A stretch of DNA of 44,703 bases from RUG14199 sp964629225. Lineage in GTDB: Bacteria; Bacillota; Clostridia; Oscillospirales; CAG-272. Numbering within the stretch: position 1 is the stretch's first letter; every line of letters begins with the position of its first letter. The notes under the pieces are model-generated. The model ran no database searches. It was not told the DNA's origin and saw only the letters and a program-made list of their open reading frames with translations. The stretch lies in NCBI GenBank assembly GCA_964629225.1, contig CAZVQC010000019.1, positions 1 to 44,703 on the forward strand. The letters are read 5' to 3'. Shown in pieces: positions 1 to 8,414 of the stretch. The translations under genes and the position numbers were made by a program.

Positions 1-299
1 GGAATGACGGTGTTATAACCACCGAGCCTACCACCACTGCGACCGGTGTCAAGACCTTCACCTGCACGGTCTGCGGAGAGACAAAAGAAGAGGCTGTCGC
101 AAAGATCAAGCTCGGTGACGTTAACGGAGACGGCAGGGTGCGAGCAAACGATGCACTTCTGGTAAGAAGGTACCTTGCCGGTGAAGAAGTTACAAGTTTC
201 AATTTGAAGGCCGCCGACTTGAGCGGGGACGGTAGAGTCACCTCAAGAGACGTGCTTGCAATGTCAATGTATCTTGCGGGTAAGGTATCTCTCGGATGA
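1..299 (+). CDS. Dockerin-containing secreted protein, C-terminal fragment
   Basis: Only the last 98 residues are inside the window; the frame is open from base 3 and stops with TGA at 297-299. The first ~36 residues hold a Cys-x2-Cys repeat (TFTCTVCGETKEE), a short motif often found beside C-terminal modules of secreted Clostridia proteins. The rest is a type I dockerin: two Ca2+-binding segments, GDVNGDGRVRANDALLVRRY and ADLSGDGRVTSRDVLAMSMY, each with the Asp/Asn ligand pattern D-x-N/S-G-D-G and a following helix, separated by a linker. Dockerins bind cohesins on scaffoldin proteins, so the protein is probably exported and attached to a cellulosome-like complex. The catalytic part, signal peptide and promoter lie to the left of the window. 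A second dockerin protein lies at 1705-5235. Confidence 0.9.
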   Translation, partial: NDGVITTEPTTTATGVKTFTCTVCGETKEEAVAKIKLGDVNGDGRVRANDALLVRRYLAGEEVTSFNLKAADLSGDGRVTSRDVLAMSMYLAGKVSLG

Positions 300-439
300 C
301 CGGCAAAGACTTTCGCATCAGACAGGAAAACAGATAGACAATGTGTTTTTTGCGTGAAAGTGATTTTTCAGTTTGATTTCACACTGCCGACATTGGAATA
401 TCATAACGCTGAGTAAAATAGAAAATGTAAGGAAGGGAT

Positions 440-650
440 GCCGATGGAACAACGGCAAAGCTACGGCGAATAAGAATGCCGTGCTTAAAAACGGTTTTAC
501 CTTACTACTCCCGGACGCGGGCTGTACCGCCCTTTTAGACCCGGCGCAGCTCACGTGGGAGACAATACTTTGCGTTCAAGTGTTTTTTCATATTTTTTCT
601 CAGATCAACCGAAGGGCTGTGCCGAAAGGCGCAGTCCTTCGGTCTTTTGC
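440..650 (+). ncRNA. Possible structured RNA between dockerin gene and hslO
   Basis: This 444-base gap has no convincing ORF. On the + strand it can fold into a closing helix (GAAC 447-450 and GCAAAG 455-460 with CTTTGC 568-573 and GTTC 574-577), a hairpin (ACGGC 463-467 with GCCGT 478-482), and an arm (CTCCC 508-512 with GGGAG 557-561) that encloses GGGC 519-522/GCCC 529-532. A strong terminator follows at 609-649. I do not recognise the family: tmRNA, SRP, 6S, RNase P, cobalamin and c-di-GMP signatures were compared from memory without a match (only a weak GCAAAGCTA likeness to GEMM). It could equally be the 3' UTR of the dockerin gene. Confidence 0.35.
609..649 (+). terminator. Rho-independent terminator
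   Basis: A 15-bp stem (CCGAAGG plus GCTGTGCC against GGCGCAGT plus CCTTCGG, two G-T pairs) with a GAAA tetraloop, followed by TCTTTT. It ends rightward transcription from the dockerin gene or from the possible RNA at 440-580. Confidence 0.85.
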
Positions 651-693
651 CCCATGGTGGCATCGGAGAGATGATCATAGTGCTTTGGCAGAA

Positions 694-731
694 TGAAAAA
701 AACTCCCGCTTTGTGATAGCGGGAGCTTTTA
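694..731 (-). terminator. Bidirectional terminator downstream of hslO
   Basis: Perfect 8-bp stem CTCCCGCT (703-710)/AGCGGGAG (718-725), flanked by an A-tract on the left and T-tract on the right, so it can work in both directions. It lies 13 bases past the hslO stop. Confidence 0.8.
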
Positions 732-743
732 ATTTTTCGTTCT

Positions 744-1625
744 TTATCGATTTTTGTTTCTCGCTTCAACGATCTCGGACAGATCGAAAACGTATTTGCT
801 GTTGCAGAAACGGCAGACGGTCTCTATCGGCTCGTTTGTTCTTCCGAGTTCTTCTATGTCGGCATCGGGAAGGGAGACAAGTGCCCTTTTGTACTTTTCC
901 CTTGAACAGGTACAGAGGTACTCGGTGTCGAACTCGTCAAAGAGATCGTATTCCACTCCGTAGAAGACTGCGGCGATGATATCTTCGGTGGTCTGTCCCT
1001 CTGCCAGCATCGCGGAGACGGAGCCGATGAGTTTTAGATTGTTTTCAACAGCCGTTACCGTCTTTTCATCCGCTCCGGGCATTACCTGGACTATGAATCC
1101 GCCCGCCGCCTTCACGGTCTTTTCGCTTGTCACTCTGACCCCGAGAGCACAAGCTGAGGGAGTCTGTTCACTTGCGGAAAAGTACTCGGTGACGTCTTCC
1201 GCTATCTCTCCGCTTACAAGCGGGGAGACTCCGTTGTAGGGCTCCGACAGACCGAGATCCTTGGTAACGTAGAGATAGCCTTTTTCTCCGACGACGCCTT
1301 TTACGTCAAGCTTGCCGAGAGCATTGGGAAGCACCTCCACCTGCGGGTTCGTAACATAGCCTCTCACGTTCCCTTTGTAGTCGCTGACGGTGACGATGGG
1401 ACCGGCGGGCCCGTCACCTCTAAACTGAAGAGTCAGCGAGTTATCCTTGTCCTTCAGCATCGATCCCATCAAGGAACAGGCTGTAAGTGCTCTACCGAGG
1501 GCAGCAGTGCAGGTTTTTGACGTGTTGTGGATGTCCAAAGCCTTTTGTACCACCTCGGTGGAATTCGTGCAAAAAATGCGTGCTGAGCCGTCTCCGGTGA
1601 TGGCTCTGGTGATGTATGATGACAT
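744..1625 (-). CDS. hslO: Hsp33 redox-regulated chaperone
   Basis: 293 aa, normal length for Hsp33, a cytoplasmic holdase activated by disulfide formation under oxidative stress. The C-terminal zinc site is intact as C238-x-C240 and C271-x2-C274, the four Cys that bind Zn2+ when reduced and form disulfides on activation. The N-terminal domain has the family features ITRAI near the start and the GGFIVQVMPGA segment around 175-185. The ATG at 1625 is preceded by AGAGG. Upstream on the same strand is the SGNH hydrolase gene, with a strong hairpin (1644-1666) in the gap. A redox chaperone fits an oxygen-sensitive anaerobe. Confidence 0.95.
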   Translation of the reverse strand: MSSYITRAITGDGSARIFCTNSTEVVQKALDIHNTSKTCTAALGRALTACSLMGSMLKDKDNSLTLQFRGDGPAGPIVTVSDYKGNVRGYVTNPQVEVLPNALGKLDVKGVVGEKGYLYVTKDLGLSEPYNGVSPLVSGEIAEDVTEYFSASEQTPSACALGVRVTSEKTVKAAGGFIVQVMPGADEKTVTAVENNLKLIGSVSAMLAEGQTTEDIIAAVFYGVEYDLFDEFDTEYLCTCSREKYKRALVSLPDADIEELGRTNEPIETVCRFCNSKYVFDLSEIVEARNKNR

Positions 1626-1643
1626 GATGACCTCTTAATGTCT

Positions 1644-1680
1644 GCGGCGGCACGGAGTGCCGCCGCTCTGTTTTGTTTTT
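1644..1680. terminator. GC-rich hairpin between the SGNH gene and hslO
   Basis: Perfect 10-bp inverted repeat GCGGCGGCAC/GTGCCGCCGC with a GGA loop. The T-rich tract (TCTGTTTTGTTTTTTG) is on the + side, so on the minus strand, where both flanking genes lie, it has no U-run and sits just upstream of the hslO ribosome binding site. It may act as a weak terminator or mRNA-stabilising 3' end for the long gene upstream. Confidence 0.5.
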
Positions 1681-1704
1681 TGCCTTTTACTTGTTGCTTG
1701 CTTT

Positions 1705-4700
1705 TTATTTTCCGAGGGCGGTATTCACATCCTCAAGGGTCTTGCAGAGAGTGACAGACTTGAGGTAGCACACGTCTCCGGCGCCTGCATTGCAGAAAAA
1801 GTCGAATCTGAGTCCGTAGATATCACCGCTCCAGAAAGACGTGGATGTGAGATCCAATGTTCTTGTCACGTACTCTCCGGATCTGGTCACCGGGAAGACG
1901 ACGCTTGCACCTGCGGTAGGACCCTTGTAGTTGCCGGAGCAGAGGAATATCTCTGCTTGAGTTCCGGCACTTGAATTGGTGGTGGGCAGGCAGTACTCGT
2001 ACACGATGTATTTGTACTCATTTGCGGAGAGCCCGACGTCAGAGAGATCCATGTAGACGTAGGGGTCGATGCTGTTGGATGCCACCGTCAACTTCAATTC
2101 GTTGTTCGAGGTGCGGGTATAGCTTGCGTTGTGTGCGCCGCCGAGTTTTGCGAAGTTTTCGGCATTGAAGGTTATTTTATAGTTCTCTGTGTAGACCTTT
2201 TTTGACTTCCTTGCCCAGAGTCTTTCATATGCGAATTTATCTGCGGCATCATAGGTTTCAAAGAGACCGAAAGAGTCGATCTCGCAGTTAAGGGAAGTCG
2301 TGTCGAAGGTCATTCCCTTGTGTGAGTATTTCTTCGGAAGCTCGATAACTGCCGCACAGTAGTCTCCGTCACAGGTCAGTACTACCGCCGTTTTGGCATC
2401 TTCGGATACCTCGGTGGAATAATATGCTGTGACACTGACATCATCACCCTTAGGTGCCTTGTAGACCAGGACTGCGTAGGCAGTGTAGTCCGGTACGCTT
2501 GAAGCCATGAGGGTGAGGGGCGAGGATGCTTTCGGTACTACCTTGAGGGACGTGCCGTCGGCGGAGAAGGTCGCGTTGGTGGGCTTTGTCGAAATTTGGA
2601 CCGTATTCACGGTGGTTTTTCCTGCCACCAAGAGACGGAGTGCCATCATATCGAGGGAATTGAATTTTCCGTCTCCGTTGAAGTCAATGACGGCAATGTT
2701 CTTAATAACGTTGCTTCCGGAGATGGCCATTGCTGCAGTCATGATGTCAAGTGTGTTGACTCTGCCGTTCATGTCCGCATCACCCACAGTGTAGTTGGCA
2801 ACGTCGCCACCCACAAAGTCAAGCTTTTCTTCGGTATCGTAGAGCACGGTGGAACTTTCACCAATATAAGTGCCGTTTGCCGTGCCCGCTCTGTATGCGG
2901 CGATCTTTTCAGCTTCCGCCTGTGTCTTTGCCATTGAAATGGAAGCGATATAGAGAGTGTCACCCACTGCCAGCGATTTAAGGGGAGTGATCTTCAGTCG
3001 GTTCACGTTTCCGTCCCACCATGTTTTATCGGAAAGGTCGATTATCTCGGAATGGAAGGCACCGTCTGTGGTGGTCTTCAAAATATGACGTTGACTGTCG
3101 GTCATATCCGCATCGGCGGACGTGGAGAAATTAAGCTGGATGCTTGCGGTAGTGGCTGAATTGGTTACGGGAGTCATGTGAGTGACGACTACGTATTTGT
3201 ACTCCGATGCGCTGACCGTATCCACAGTGGGATATATCACAGAGCAGTTCGGAGTGGTGGAATTCGTCACTTGGATAGCGGCGGCGTTCTCACCTTCGCT
3301 GTAGTAGGCGGTCAGGTTGTTCTGGGCTTCCAAAACGGAGACCTCTTCAACGCTTTCGAAGACGATGTCCGTGTAGTCTGTGGTGTATCCCTCGTTCTTG
3401 GAGATAAGAAGTATCGCCTCCTTGCCGGCGGTGTAGCATCTTCTCACATCATCGGAAAGGGTAGCGGCATCTATTGCTGCCTTTGCCTTTTCGATCTCGT
3501 TTGCCACAAGTGCCTTCGACGTGGGGCTGTAGGAGTTGATATCAACAAGTGAAGAGAGACGGGCCTTTGCGGAATCCTTGACCGCTTTGGATGCATTGGT
3601 GGGGGTTATTGTGTTCATAACTGCCATCGTGTAGACTCTCGCAAGAGTGTCGTTAAGGTGGCAGATATTGTTCGCGGAAAGGTCGGTGTAGTTTTTCTTT
3701 GTAAGAAGGAAGTCATGGACGGCCATTACGTCGGCAACTGCTATGCCGGATGCTTTTGCCATATCATAATATCCGGTGCGGTACTCGTAGAAGTAACTTT
3801 TTCTAAAGCATTCGGGATTTGAGAACATGGGGGCGACGAGGATGATGTCGCAGTTGGGATAACGGTTTTTCACGTTGTCGATAACGTACTGCATCTCATC
3901 GAGGACTCTTGAAGAACTGTATTGGAACTGTGCGTCGTTGGTTCCCAAAGCGAGGATGAGAAGGTCGGGTGCTGCCGGGATGATGGCATCGAAAACGTGA
4001 TCCTTGGCATCGCTGACACATCCGCCGCTGATGGAGGGGTTCTTGAAGGTCACATTGGCATTCGGATACTGCTTCACCACTTCCTTTTTGAACATATCCA
4101 CCCAACTTTCGGCGTAGGGCTCGATATTGATAACGGCAGAGGAGTTACCGCCGTTGGTGATACTGTCTCCGAAAAAGACGATATTGCAGCTTTGACCGTT
4201 TTCAAGAAGGCTCTTGATATGGGGAAGCGAATCTCCCTGAAGGGGCGGAACGTATCCGGACCAGTCGTCCTCATGAACGTACGTGACGGATATTTGCTGC
4301 AAAGGGATACCCGGGCCTTCCTCAAAGCGCACGTATCCGCTTCCGTCGAGAAGACGGTAGGTGTTTTTCGTATTGTAAGTGTAGTAGTGACTTGTGTAGG
4401 GTATCGTTGAGATATTACCGGCCTTCAAAATACGGAGCTTGCCGCCGACGAGTTCATAGTCAACACCTTCTCTGTAGAGAGTGCCGAGAGTTGAGGATCT
4501 GACTGCAATTATCCTTGAAGCATCGTACATTAGGCCGTAGTCACTGAGGGAGCCGTCCTTGTTTGCAACGGGATAGACTGCCTCGTTGTAGACGATATCG
4601 GTATCCCAATAAGGGATGACATAGTCCTCTTGATCGTAGGCGGAGCAGTCAAGGCGGTTCTCTGCATACTTCGAAAGTATCGCACCGTCGGCATCAGTCT

Positions 4701-5235
4701 TTCCGCTTTTTGCTTTGGCATCGGCTTCTTCTCTCGTCTCGCAGAATGAGAGAGAGTAGAGATAGATGCGGTCACCGGACTCGCAGTCGGTGAAGAAGGT
4801 CATCTTGATGCTGTCAAAGGATTCGGTGTCGGAAATATCCGCTATGGAGGAATAGCACTTAAGTCCCCGTGTCAGAGGCAGCATCTTGGTGGTAACGGTA
4901 GTACCGTTCTTTAAGAAGTCAAGCTGCATCCTGTAGGCATCGGAGCTGTTGGTGCTCAGTGCTCTGTAGGTTAGGCTAAGATAATTCTTCCCGCTTTGTG
5001 CTTCCGGCAGTGTCAGCAGTGCGGAGGGAGCTGTCTCATTAGACGTGACTCTTATTGCTCTCTCGTCGGTATTATAGACGAGATCTGCGCCGGTAATGCC
5101 CGAAAAAATACTTAACGCACTGTCGCTTCTGAAGGAAAAATCGTAGGTGTCCGCCGCCGTGGAAGGCAGAACGAAGCAGGGAATTACGAGAAATACGGCG
5201 AGCAGTATGCAAGCTATTCTCATGTGCCTTTTCAT
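1705..5235 (-). CDS. Secreted SGNH/GDSL hydrolase with internal dockerin and three repeated sandwich modules
   Basis: 1176 aa. Residues 1-27 are a signal peptide (MKRHMRIACI then a hydrophobic core ending PSTAA). The SGNH esterase domain spans ~345-545: block I FFGDSITNG (Ser357), block II Gly around 405, block III GTND (431-434), block V NNICHLND (His526, with Asn instead of Asp three residues before it). A type I dockerin lies at ~816-875 (GDADMNGRVNTLDI, DFNGDGKFNSLDMM), unusually internal. Three similar beta-rich segments, ~30-178, ~625-785 and ~1015-1176, share the pattern S-x-Y-K-Y/N-Y-x-x...T-N-S...S/D-F/W-x-G/S...D-x-x-Y-L/I...F/L-x-K/E-T and each ends in a short charged helix; they resemble carbohydrate-binding or adhesion sandwiches. 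Likely role: deacetylation of plant polysaccharide (xylan or pectin type) on a cellulosome-like complex. RBS AGGAGA precedes ATG 5235; a good promoter lies at 5275-5303. Confidence 0.85.
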   Translation of the reverse strand: MKRHMRIACILLAVFLVIPCFVLPSTAADTYDFSFRSDSALSIFSGITGADLVYNTDERAIRVTSNETAPSALLTLPEAQSGKNYLSLTYRALSTNSSDAYRMQLDFLKNGTTVTTKMLPLTRGLKCYSSIADISDTESFDSIKMTFFTDCESGDRIYLYSLSFCETREEADAKAKSGKTDADGAILSKYAENRLDCSAYDQEDYVIPYWDTDIVYNEAVYPVANKDGSLSDYGLMYDASRIIAVRSSTLGTLYREGVDYELVGGKLRILKAGNISTIPYTSHYYTYNTKNTYRLLDGSGYVRFEEGPGIPLQQISVTYVHEDDWSGYVPPLQGDSLPHIKSLLENGQSCNIVFFGDSITNGGNSSAVINIEPYAESWVDMFKKEVVKQYPNANVTFKNPSISGGCVSDAKDHVFDAIIPAAPDLLILALGTNDAQFQYSSSRVLDEMQYVIDNVKNRYPNCDIILVAPMFSNPECFRKSYFYEYRTGYYDMAKASGIAVADVMAVHDFLLTKKNYTDLSANNICHLNDTLARVYTMAVMNTITPTNASKAVKDSAKARLSSLVDINSYSPTSKALVANEIEKAKAAIDAATLSDDVRRCYTAGKEAILLISKNEGYTTDYTDIVFESVEEVSVLEAQNNLTAYYSEGENAAAIQVTNSTTPNCSVIYPTVDTVSASEYKYVVVTHMTPVTNSATTASIQLNFSTSADADMTDSQRHILKTTTDGAFHSEIIDLSDKTWWDGNVNRLKITPLKSLAVGDTLYIASISMAKTQAEAEKIAAYRAGTANGTYIGESSTVLYDTEEKLDFVGGDVANYTVGDADMNGRVNTLDIMTAAMAISGSNVIKNIAVIDFNGDGKFNSLDMMALRLLVAGKTTVNTVQISTKPTNATFSADGTSLKVVPKASSPLTLMASSVPDYTAYAVLVYKAPKGDDVSVTAYYSTEVSEDAKTAVVLTCDGDYCAAVIELPKKYSHKGMTFDTTSLNCEIDSFGLFETYDAADKFAYERLWARKSKKVYTENYKITFNAENFAKLGGAHNASYTRTSNNELKLTVASNSIDPYVYMDLSDVGLSANEYKYIVYEYCLPTTNSSAGTQAEIFLCSGNYKGPTAGASVVFPVTRSGEYVTRTLDLTSTSFWSGDIYGLRFDFFCNAGAGDVCYLKSVTLCKTLEDVNTALGK

Positions 5236-5274
5236 AGTCGTCTCCTAACAACTTAATTATAAAATAGTGAGACC

Positions 5275-5303
5275 ATTATATAACAAGGGAGCCCTCCCGT
5301 CAA
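5275..5303 (-). promoter_or_regulatory. Sigma-A promoter of the SGNH hydrolase gene
   Basis: Minus strand TTGACG (5298-5303), 17-bp spacer, TATAAT (5275-5280), about 40 bases upstream of the start codon. Confidence 0.8.
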
Positions 5304-5375
5304 CCGTATTTGTTGAAATTGATGAAAACTGTCACAAAAAATTACAATGAGTTCAAACAGGGCGATGGTAGGGAC

Positions 5376-5404
5376 TTGAAAAACCGGGAAAAATATTGTA
5401 TATT
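5376..5404 (+). promoter_or_regulatory. Sigma-A promoter of the V-type ATPase operon
   Basis: TTGAAA (5376-5381), 17-bp spacer, TATATT (5399-5404). The leader of ~60 bases contains a small hairpin (GTATC...GATAC) and ends in AAGGAGAA before the first gene. Confidence 0.75.
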
Positions 5405-5473
5405 AATATTGAATTAAGGTAGCGGTAGTATCGTAATCGAGATACGAGACAAAAAAATTAAGGAGAAGCACTT

Positions 5474-6082
5474 ATGGAGATCCAACTTAACGAGCTGATC
5501 GACAGGATCAAAAAAGACGGAGTCGATGCCGCAAAGACGGAGGCTGATGCGACCCTTGCAGAGGCAAGGTCTCAGGCGGAAGGAATAGTGTCACAGGCAC
5601 GTGCTGAGGCTGACCGTATCGTCAGCGAGGCAAGGCGTGAGTGTGACAGGATGATAAGATCCTCCGAGGATGCCATTCGTCAGGCGGGACGAAACGTACT
5701 TATCTCCTTTAGGGAGAGCATTGCAAAGGAGCTTGAGAGAATAGTTGGGGAGAATGTTAATGCGGTCTACTCATCGGACGCTCTCTCGGACATTATCGTC
5801 AAAGCAGTCGAGAACTGGACGGCAGATCCGGACGGCGAGGATATCTCGGTGCTTTTGAATTCCGAAGACCTTGGGCAGTTAGAGGATATCCTCAATTCAA
5901 GACTCAAGGAAAAACTTGAAGGTGGTGTGACCTTGAAGGCGAACGACTCCTTTGACGGAGGCTTTCGAATTGCATCAAAGGACGGCGGAGCATATTACGA
6001 TTATTCCGCCGAGGCTGTTACCGAAATGCTGTCAAAGTATTTGAGTCCCAAGGTGACGGCACTTTTGAAAGAGTGTGAGTGA
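5474..6082 (+). CDS. ntpE: V-type ATP synthase/ATPase subunit E (peripheral stalk)
   Basis: 202 aa. The first ~85 residues are a long charged, Ala-rich coiled coil (heptads such as EADATLAEARSQAEG), typical of the E subunit that forms the stator stalk with the I (a) subunit; the C-terminal ~110 residues are the globular part that caps the A3B3 head. Cytoplasmic. ATG 5474 has AAGGAGAA eight bases upstream. It is the first gene of a tight operon; its stop overlaps the start region of the next gene. Confidence 0.85.
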   Translation: MEIQLNELIDRIKKDGVDAAKTEADATLAEARSQAEGIVSQARAEADRIVSEARRECDRMIRSSEDAIRQAGRNVLISFRESIAKELERIVGENVNAVYSSDALSDIIVKAVENWTADPDGEDISVLLNSEDLGQLEDILNSRLKEKLEGGVTLKANDSFDGGFRIASKDGGAYYDYSAEAVTEMLSKYLSPKVTALLKECE

Positions 6083-6084
6083 TC

Positions 6085-6642
6085 ATGGCTGAGTATTATC
6101 TCATCTCACAGCTTCCTTCCCTTGACGGGATAACGGAGGGATCGCCTCTCCCCATAACGGAAGAGCGGTTCTTTGAGTTATGTTGCCGTCATCTCGGAAA
6201 GAAGTCCCTGATCGATACCTTGAATAGCCTGACTCTCCTTCCCGAAAGATGCTCCGAAAAATCCCGATATCCCATTGTGGATGCGTGGAATGAGGGGGAG
6301 AGAGTTTTGAGGCTCGCTCTCGGCAAGGTCCGAGGTGAAAGGATGAAAAAGTCTTTTGACACCGAAAACACCTTTTTTTCACCGAAACTCTTGCAGGCGG
6401 TAAGTGATGCTTGCGGATCGTCGGATCCGATGGAGGCTGAGAGGCTACTTGCCGGGATACGCCTTGAATTTCTTGAGAGTCTACGGCCGGCTGATGGCTT
6501 TTCGGATGAGTATCTGCTGTACTACGGGCTGAAACTGAAACTTATGGAACGCATGAGGCGTTTTGATACCGAGGTCGGAAAGGCGGCATACAAAAGTATT
6601 TATACTTCCGTTATAAGCGGAGGATCGGAGGTTGAACAATGA
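6085..6642 (+). CDS. DUF2764-like V-ATPase operon protein (C-subunit-like)
   Basis: 185 aa from ATG 6085; a GTG at 6079 would add two residues. The N-terminus MAEYYLISQLPSLDG matches my memory of the DUF2764 family, which sits between subunits E and A in V-ATPase operons of chlamydiae, spirochaetes and Bacteroidetes, and is thought to take the place of subunit C, the funnel that links the rotor ring to the central shaft. The rest is mostly helical and charged, consistent with a C-like bundle. Position, size and overlap on both sides (ATGA with the A gene) support a structural subunit. The family assignment is from recall, not a search. Confidence 0.65.
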   Translation: MAEYYLISQLPSLDGITEGSPLPITEERFFELCCRHLGKKSLIDTLNSLTLLPERCSEKSRYPIVDAWNEGERVLRLALGKVRGERMKKSFDTENTFFSPKLLQAVSDACGSSDPMEAERLLAGIRLEFLESLRPADGFSDEYLLYYGLKLKLMERMRRFDTEVGKAAYKSIYTSVISGGSEVEQ

Positions 6643-8414
6643 CCGAAACCAAAGGAAAAGTGGTAGCAGTCAACGGAAATCTGCTGTCGGTTGAATTTGA
6701 CGGCAATGTTTCTATGAATGAGATCTGCTACGTGAAGGTGGACGGCACCGCACTTAAGAGCGAGGTCATCCGCATAAAGGGAAATACGGCACAGATCCAA
6801 GTCTATGAGATGACCGGCGGTATCAAATGCTCCGACGAGGTGGTATTTACGGGAGACATGCTGTCCGCTACTCTCGGTCCCGGACTTCTCGGACAGATCT
6901 ACGACGGTCTGCAGAACCCGCTTCCCGTTCTTGCAAAGCAGGCGGGATGGTTCCTTGAGAGAGGAAACTATGCAGAAGGGCTTGATACCGAGAAAAAATG
7001 GGAATTTACTCCCACGGCAAAGGTGGGATGCGTACTTCGTGCAGGCGAGCATATCGGGACTGTTCCCGAAGGGGCTTTTACTCACAAGATATTCGTGCCG
7101 TTTCACCTTATCGGCACTTACAGACTGAAGTCAATAGTGGAAAAGGGCAGTTATTCCGTCAATGAGACCGTTGCGGTGCTGACGGATGACAGAGGACGTG
7201 ACATTCCAGTGTCCATGTGTTTCAAGTGGCCCGTAAAGCGTGCCGTAAAGTGCTACAGTGAGAGACTTGCGCCGGTGGAGACTATGGAGACCAAGGTCCG
7301 TATCATCGACTCTTTCTTCCCGGTGGCAAAGGGTGGAACCTACTGTATTCCCGGTCCCTTCGGAGCAGGTAAGACGGTGCTTCAGCACACTACGTCGAAA
7401 AATGCCGACGTTGATATCGTTATTATCGCCGCCTGCGGAGAGCGTGCGGGAGAAGTGGTGGAAACGCTGACAGAGTTTCCCGAACTTAAGGACCCGAGAA
7501 CGGGGCGTTCTCTTATGGAGCGCACCATAATCATTTGCAACACCTCATCCATGCCGGTTGCGTCCCGTGAGGCATCGGTCTACACGTCGGTAACTATCGC
7601 AGAATATTACCGTCAAATGGGCCTTAACGTTCTTTTGCTTGCGGATTCCACGTCCCGTTGGGCACAGGCGCTCAGAGAGATGTCGGGAAGGCTCGAGGAG
7701 ATACCCGGAGAGGAAGCGTTCCCCGCATATCTTGAATCTTATATTGCCGCATTCTACGAGAGGGCGGGATATGTCCGTCTGCCGGACGGCAGTACCGGAT
7801 CCGTTACCATCGGCGGCACGGTATCTCCTGCGGGAGGAAACTTTGAGGAGCCGGTGACTCAGGCTACCCTCAAGGTGGTGGGCGCATTTCACGGCCTGTC
7901 CCGTGAGCGCTCGGATGCGAGAAAGTATCCTGCCATTGACCCGCTGATATCCTGGTCAAAATACAAAAGTGTTATATCCGCCGATAAGTCGGAGTACTGC
8001 AAGAGGGTGCTCCGCCGCGGAGACGAGATCGGCTCCATGATGAAGGTAGTCGGTGAAGAGGGAACGTCACTTTCGGACTATGTGGACTATTTGAAGGCGG
8101 ATATGTTGGATGCGGTCTACCTGCAACAGAACTCCTTTGATGCTACGGAAGCCAACTGCGGCACGTCCCGTCAACGCTACGTTACAGACAAGCTGATACG
8201 TATTTTGGGAAGCGATTATTTTGCAGAGGACAAAGAGAGCGCAAGAAGTTTTTTCAACCGCTTGCGGCAGAGATTTATCGACTGGAACTACACCGAGTTT
8301 GAAAGCGATGCTTTTAAGAATGCCGAGGCCGCAATAGATGCCCTCTACTCCGAGGGTGGCGGCAGGATGGACCCGGAAGCGGAGGCGCTTCTTAAAGGAG
8401 GTGAGGGAAGATGA
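6639..8414 (+). CDS. ntpA: V-type ATPase catalytic subunit A
   Basis: 591 aa, full length for subunit A. Walker A GPFGAGKT is at 239-246; the catalytic-site segments ADSTSRWAQALREMSGRL and GEEAFPAYL follow. The ~90-residue bulge domain specific to A subunits lies between ~115 and ~190. It hydrolyses or makes ATP in the A3B3 head together with subunit B. The ATG overlaps the previous stop (ATGA) and GGAGG precedes it, so translation is coupled. Confidence 0.97.
   Translation: MTETKGKVVAVNGNLLSVEFDGNVSMNEICYVKVDGTALKSEVIRIKGNTAQIQVYEMTGGIKCSDEVVFTGDMLSATLGPGLLGQIYDGLQNPLPVLAKQAGWFLERGNYAEGLDTEKKWEFTPTAKVGCVLRAGEHIGTVPEGAFTHKIFVPFHLIGTYRLKSIVEKGSYSVNETVAVLTDDRGRDIPVSMCFKWPVKRAVKCYSERLAPVETMETKVRIIDSFFPVAKGGTYCIPGPFGAGKTVLQHTTSKNADVDIVIIAACGERAGEVVETLTEFPELKDPRTGRSLMERTIIICNTSSMPVASREASVYTSVTIAEYYRQMGLNVLLLADSTSRWAQALREMSGRLEEIPGEEAFPAYLESYIAAFYERAGYVRLPDGSTGSVTIGGTVSPAGGNFEEPVTQATLKVVGAFHGLSRERSDARKYPAIDPLISWSKYKSVISADKSEYCKRVLRRGDEIGSMMKVVGEEGTSLSDYVDYLKADMLDAVYLQQNSFDATEANCGTSRQRYVTDKLIRILGSDYFAEDKESARSFFNRLRQRFIDWNYTEFESDAFKNAEAAIDALYSEGGGRMDPEAEALLKGGEGR

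Noticed and set aside
440..580. c-di-GMP-I riboswitch or tmRNA in the left gap
   Set aside because: The short GCAAAGCTA likeness to GEMM is not accompanied by the tetraloop/receptor parts, and no tag reading frame or tRNA-like ends are present.
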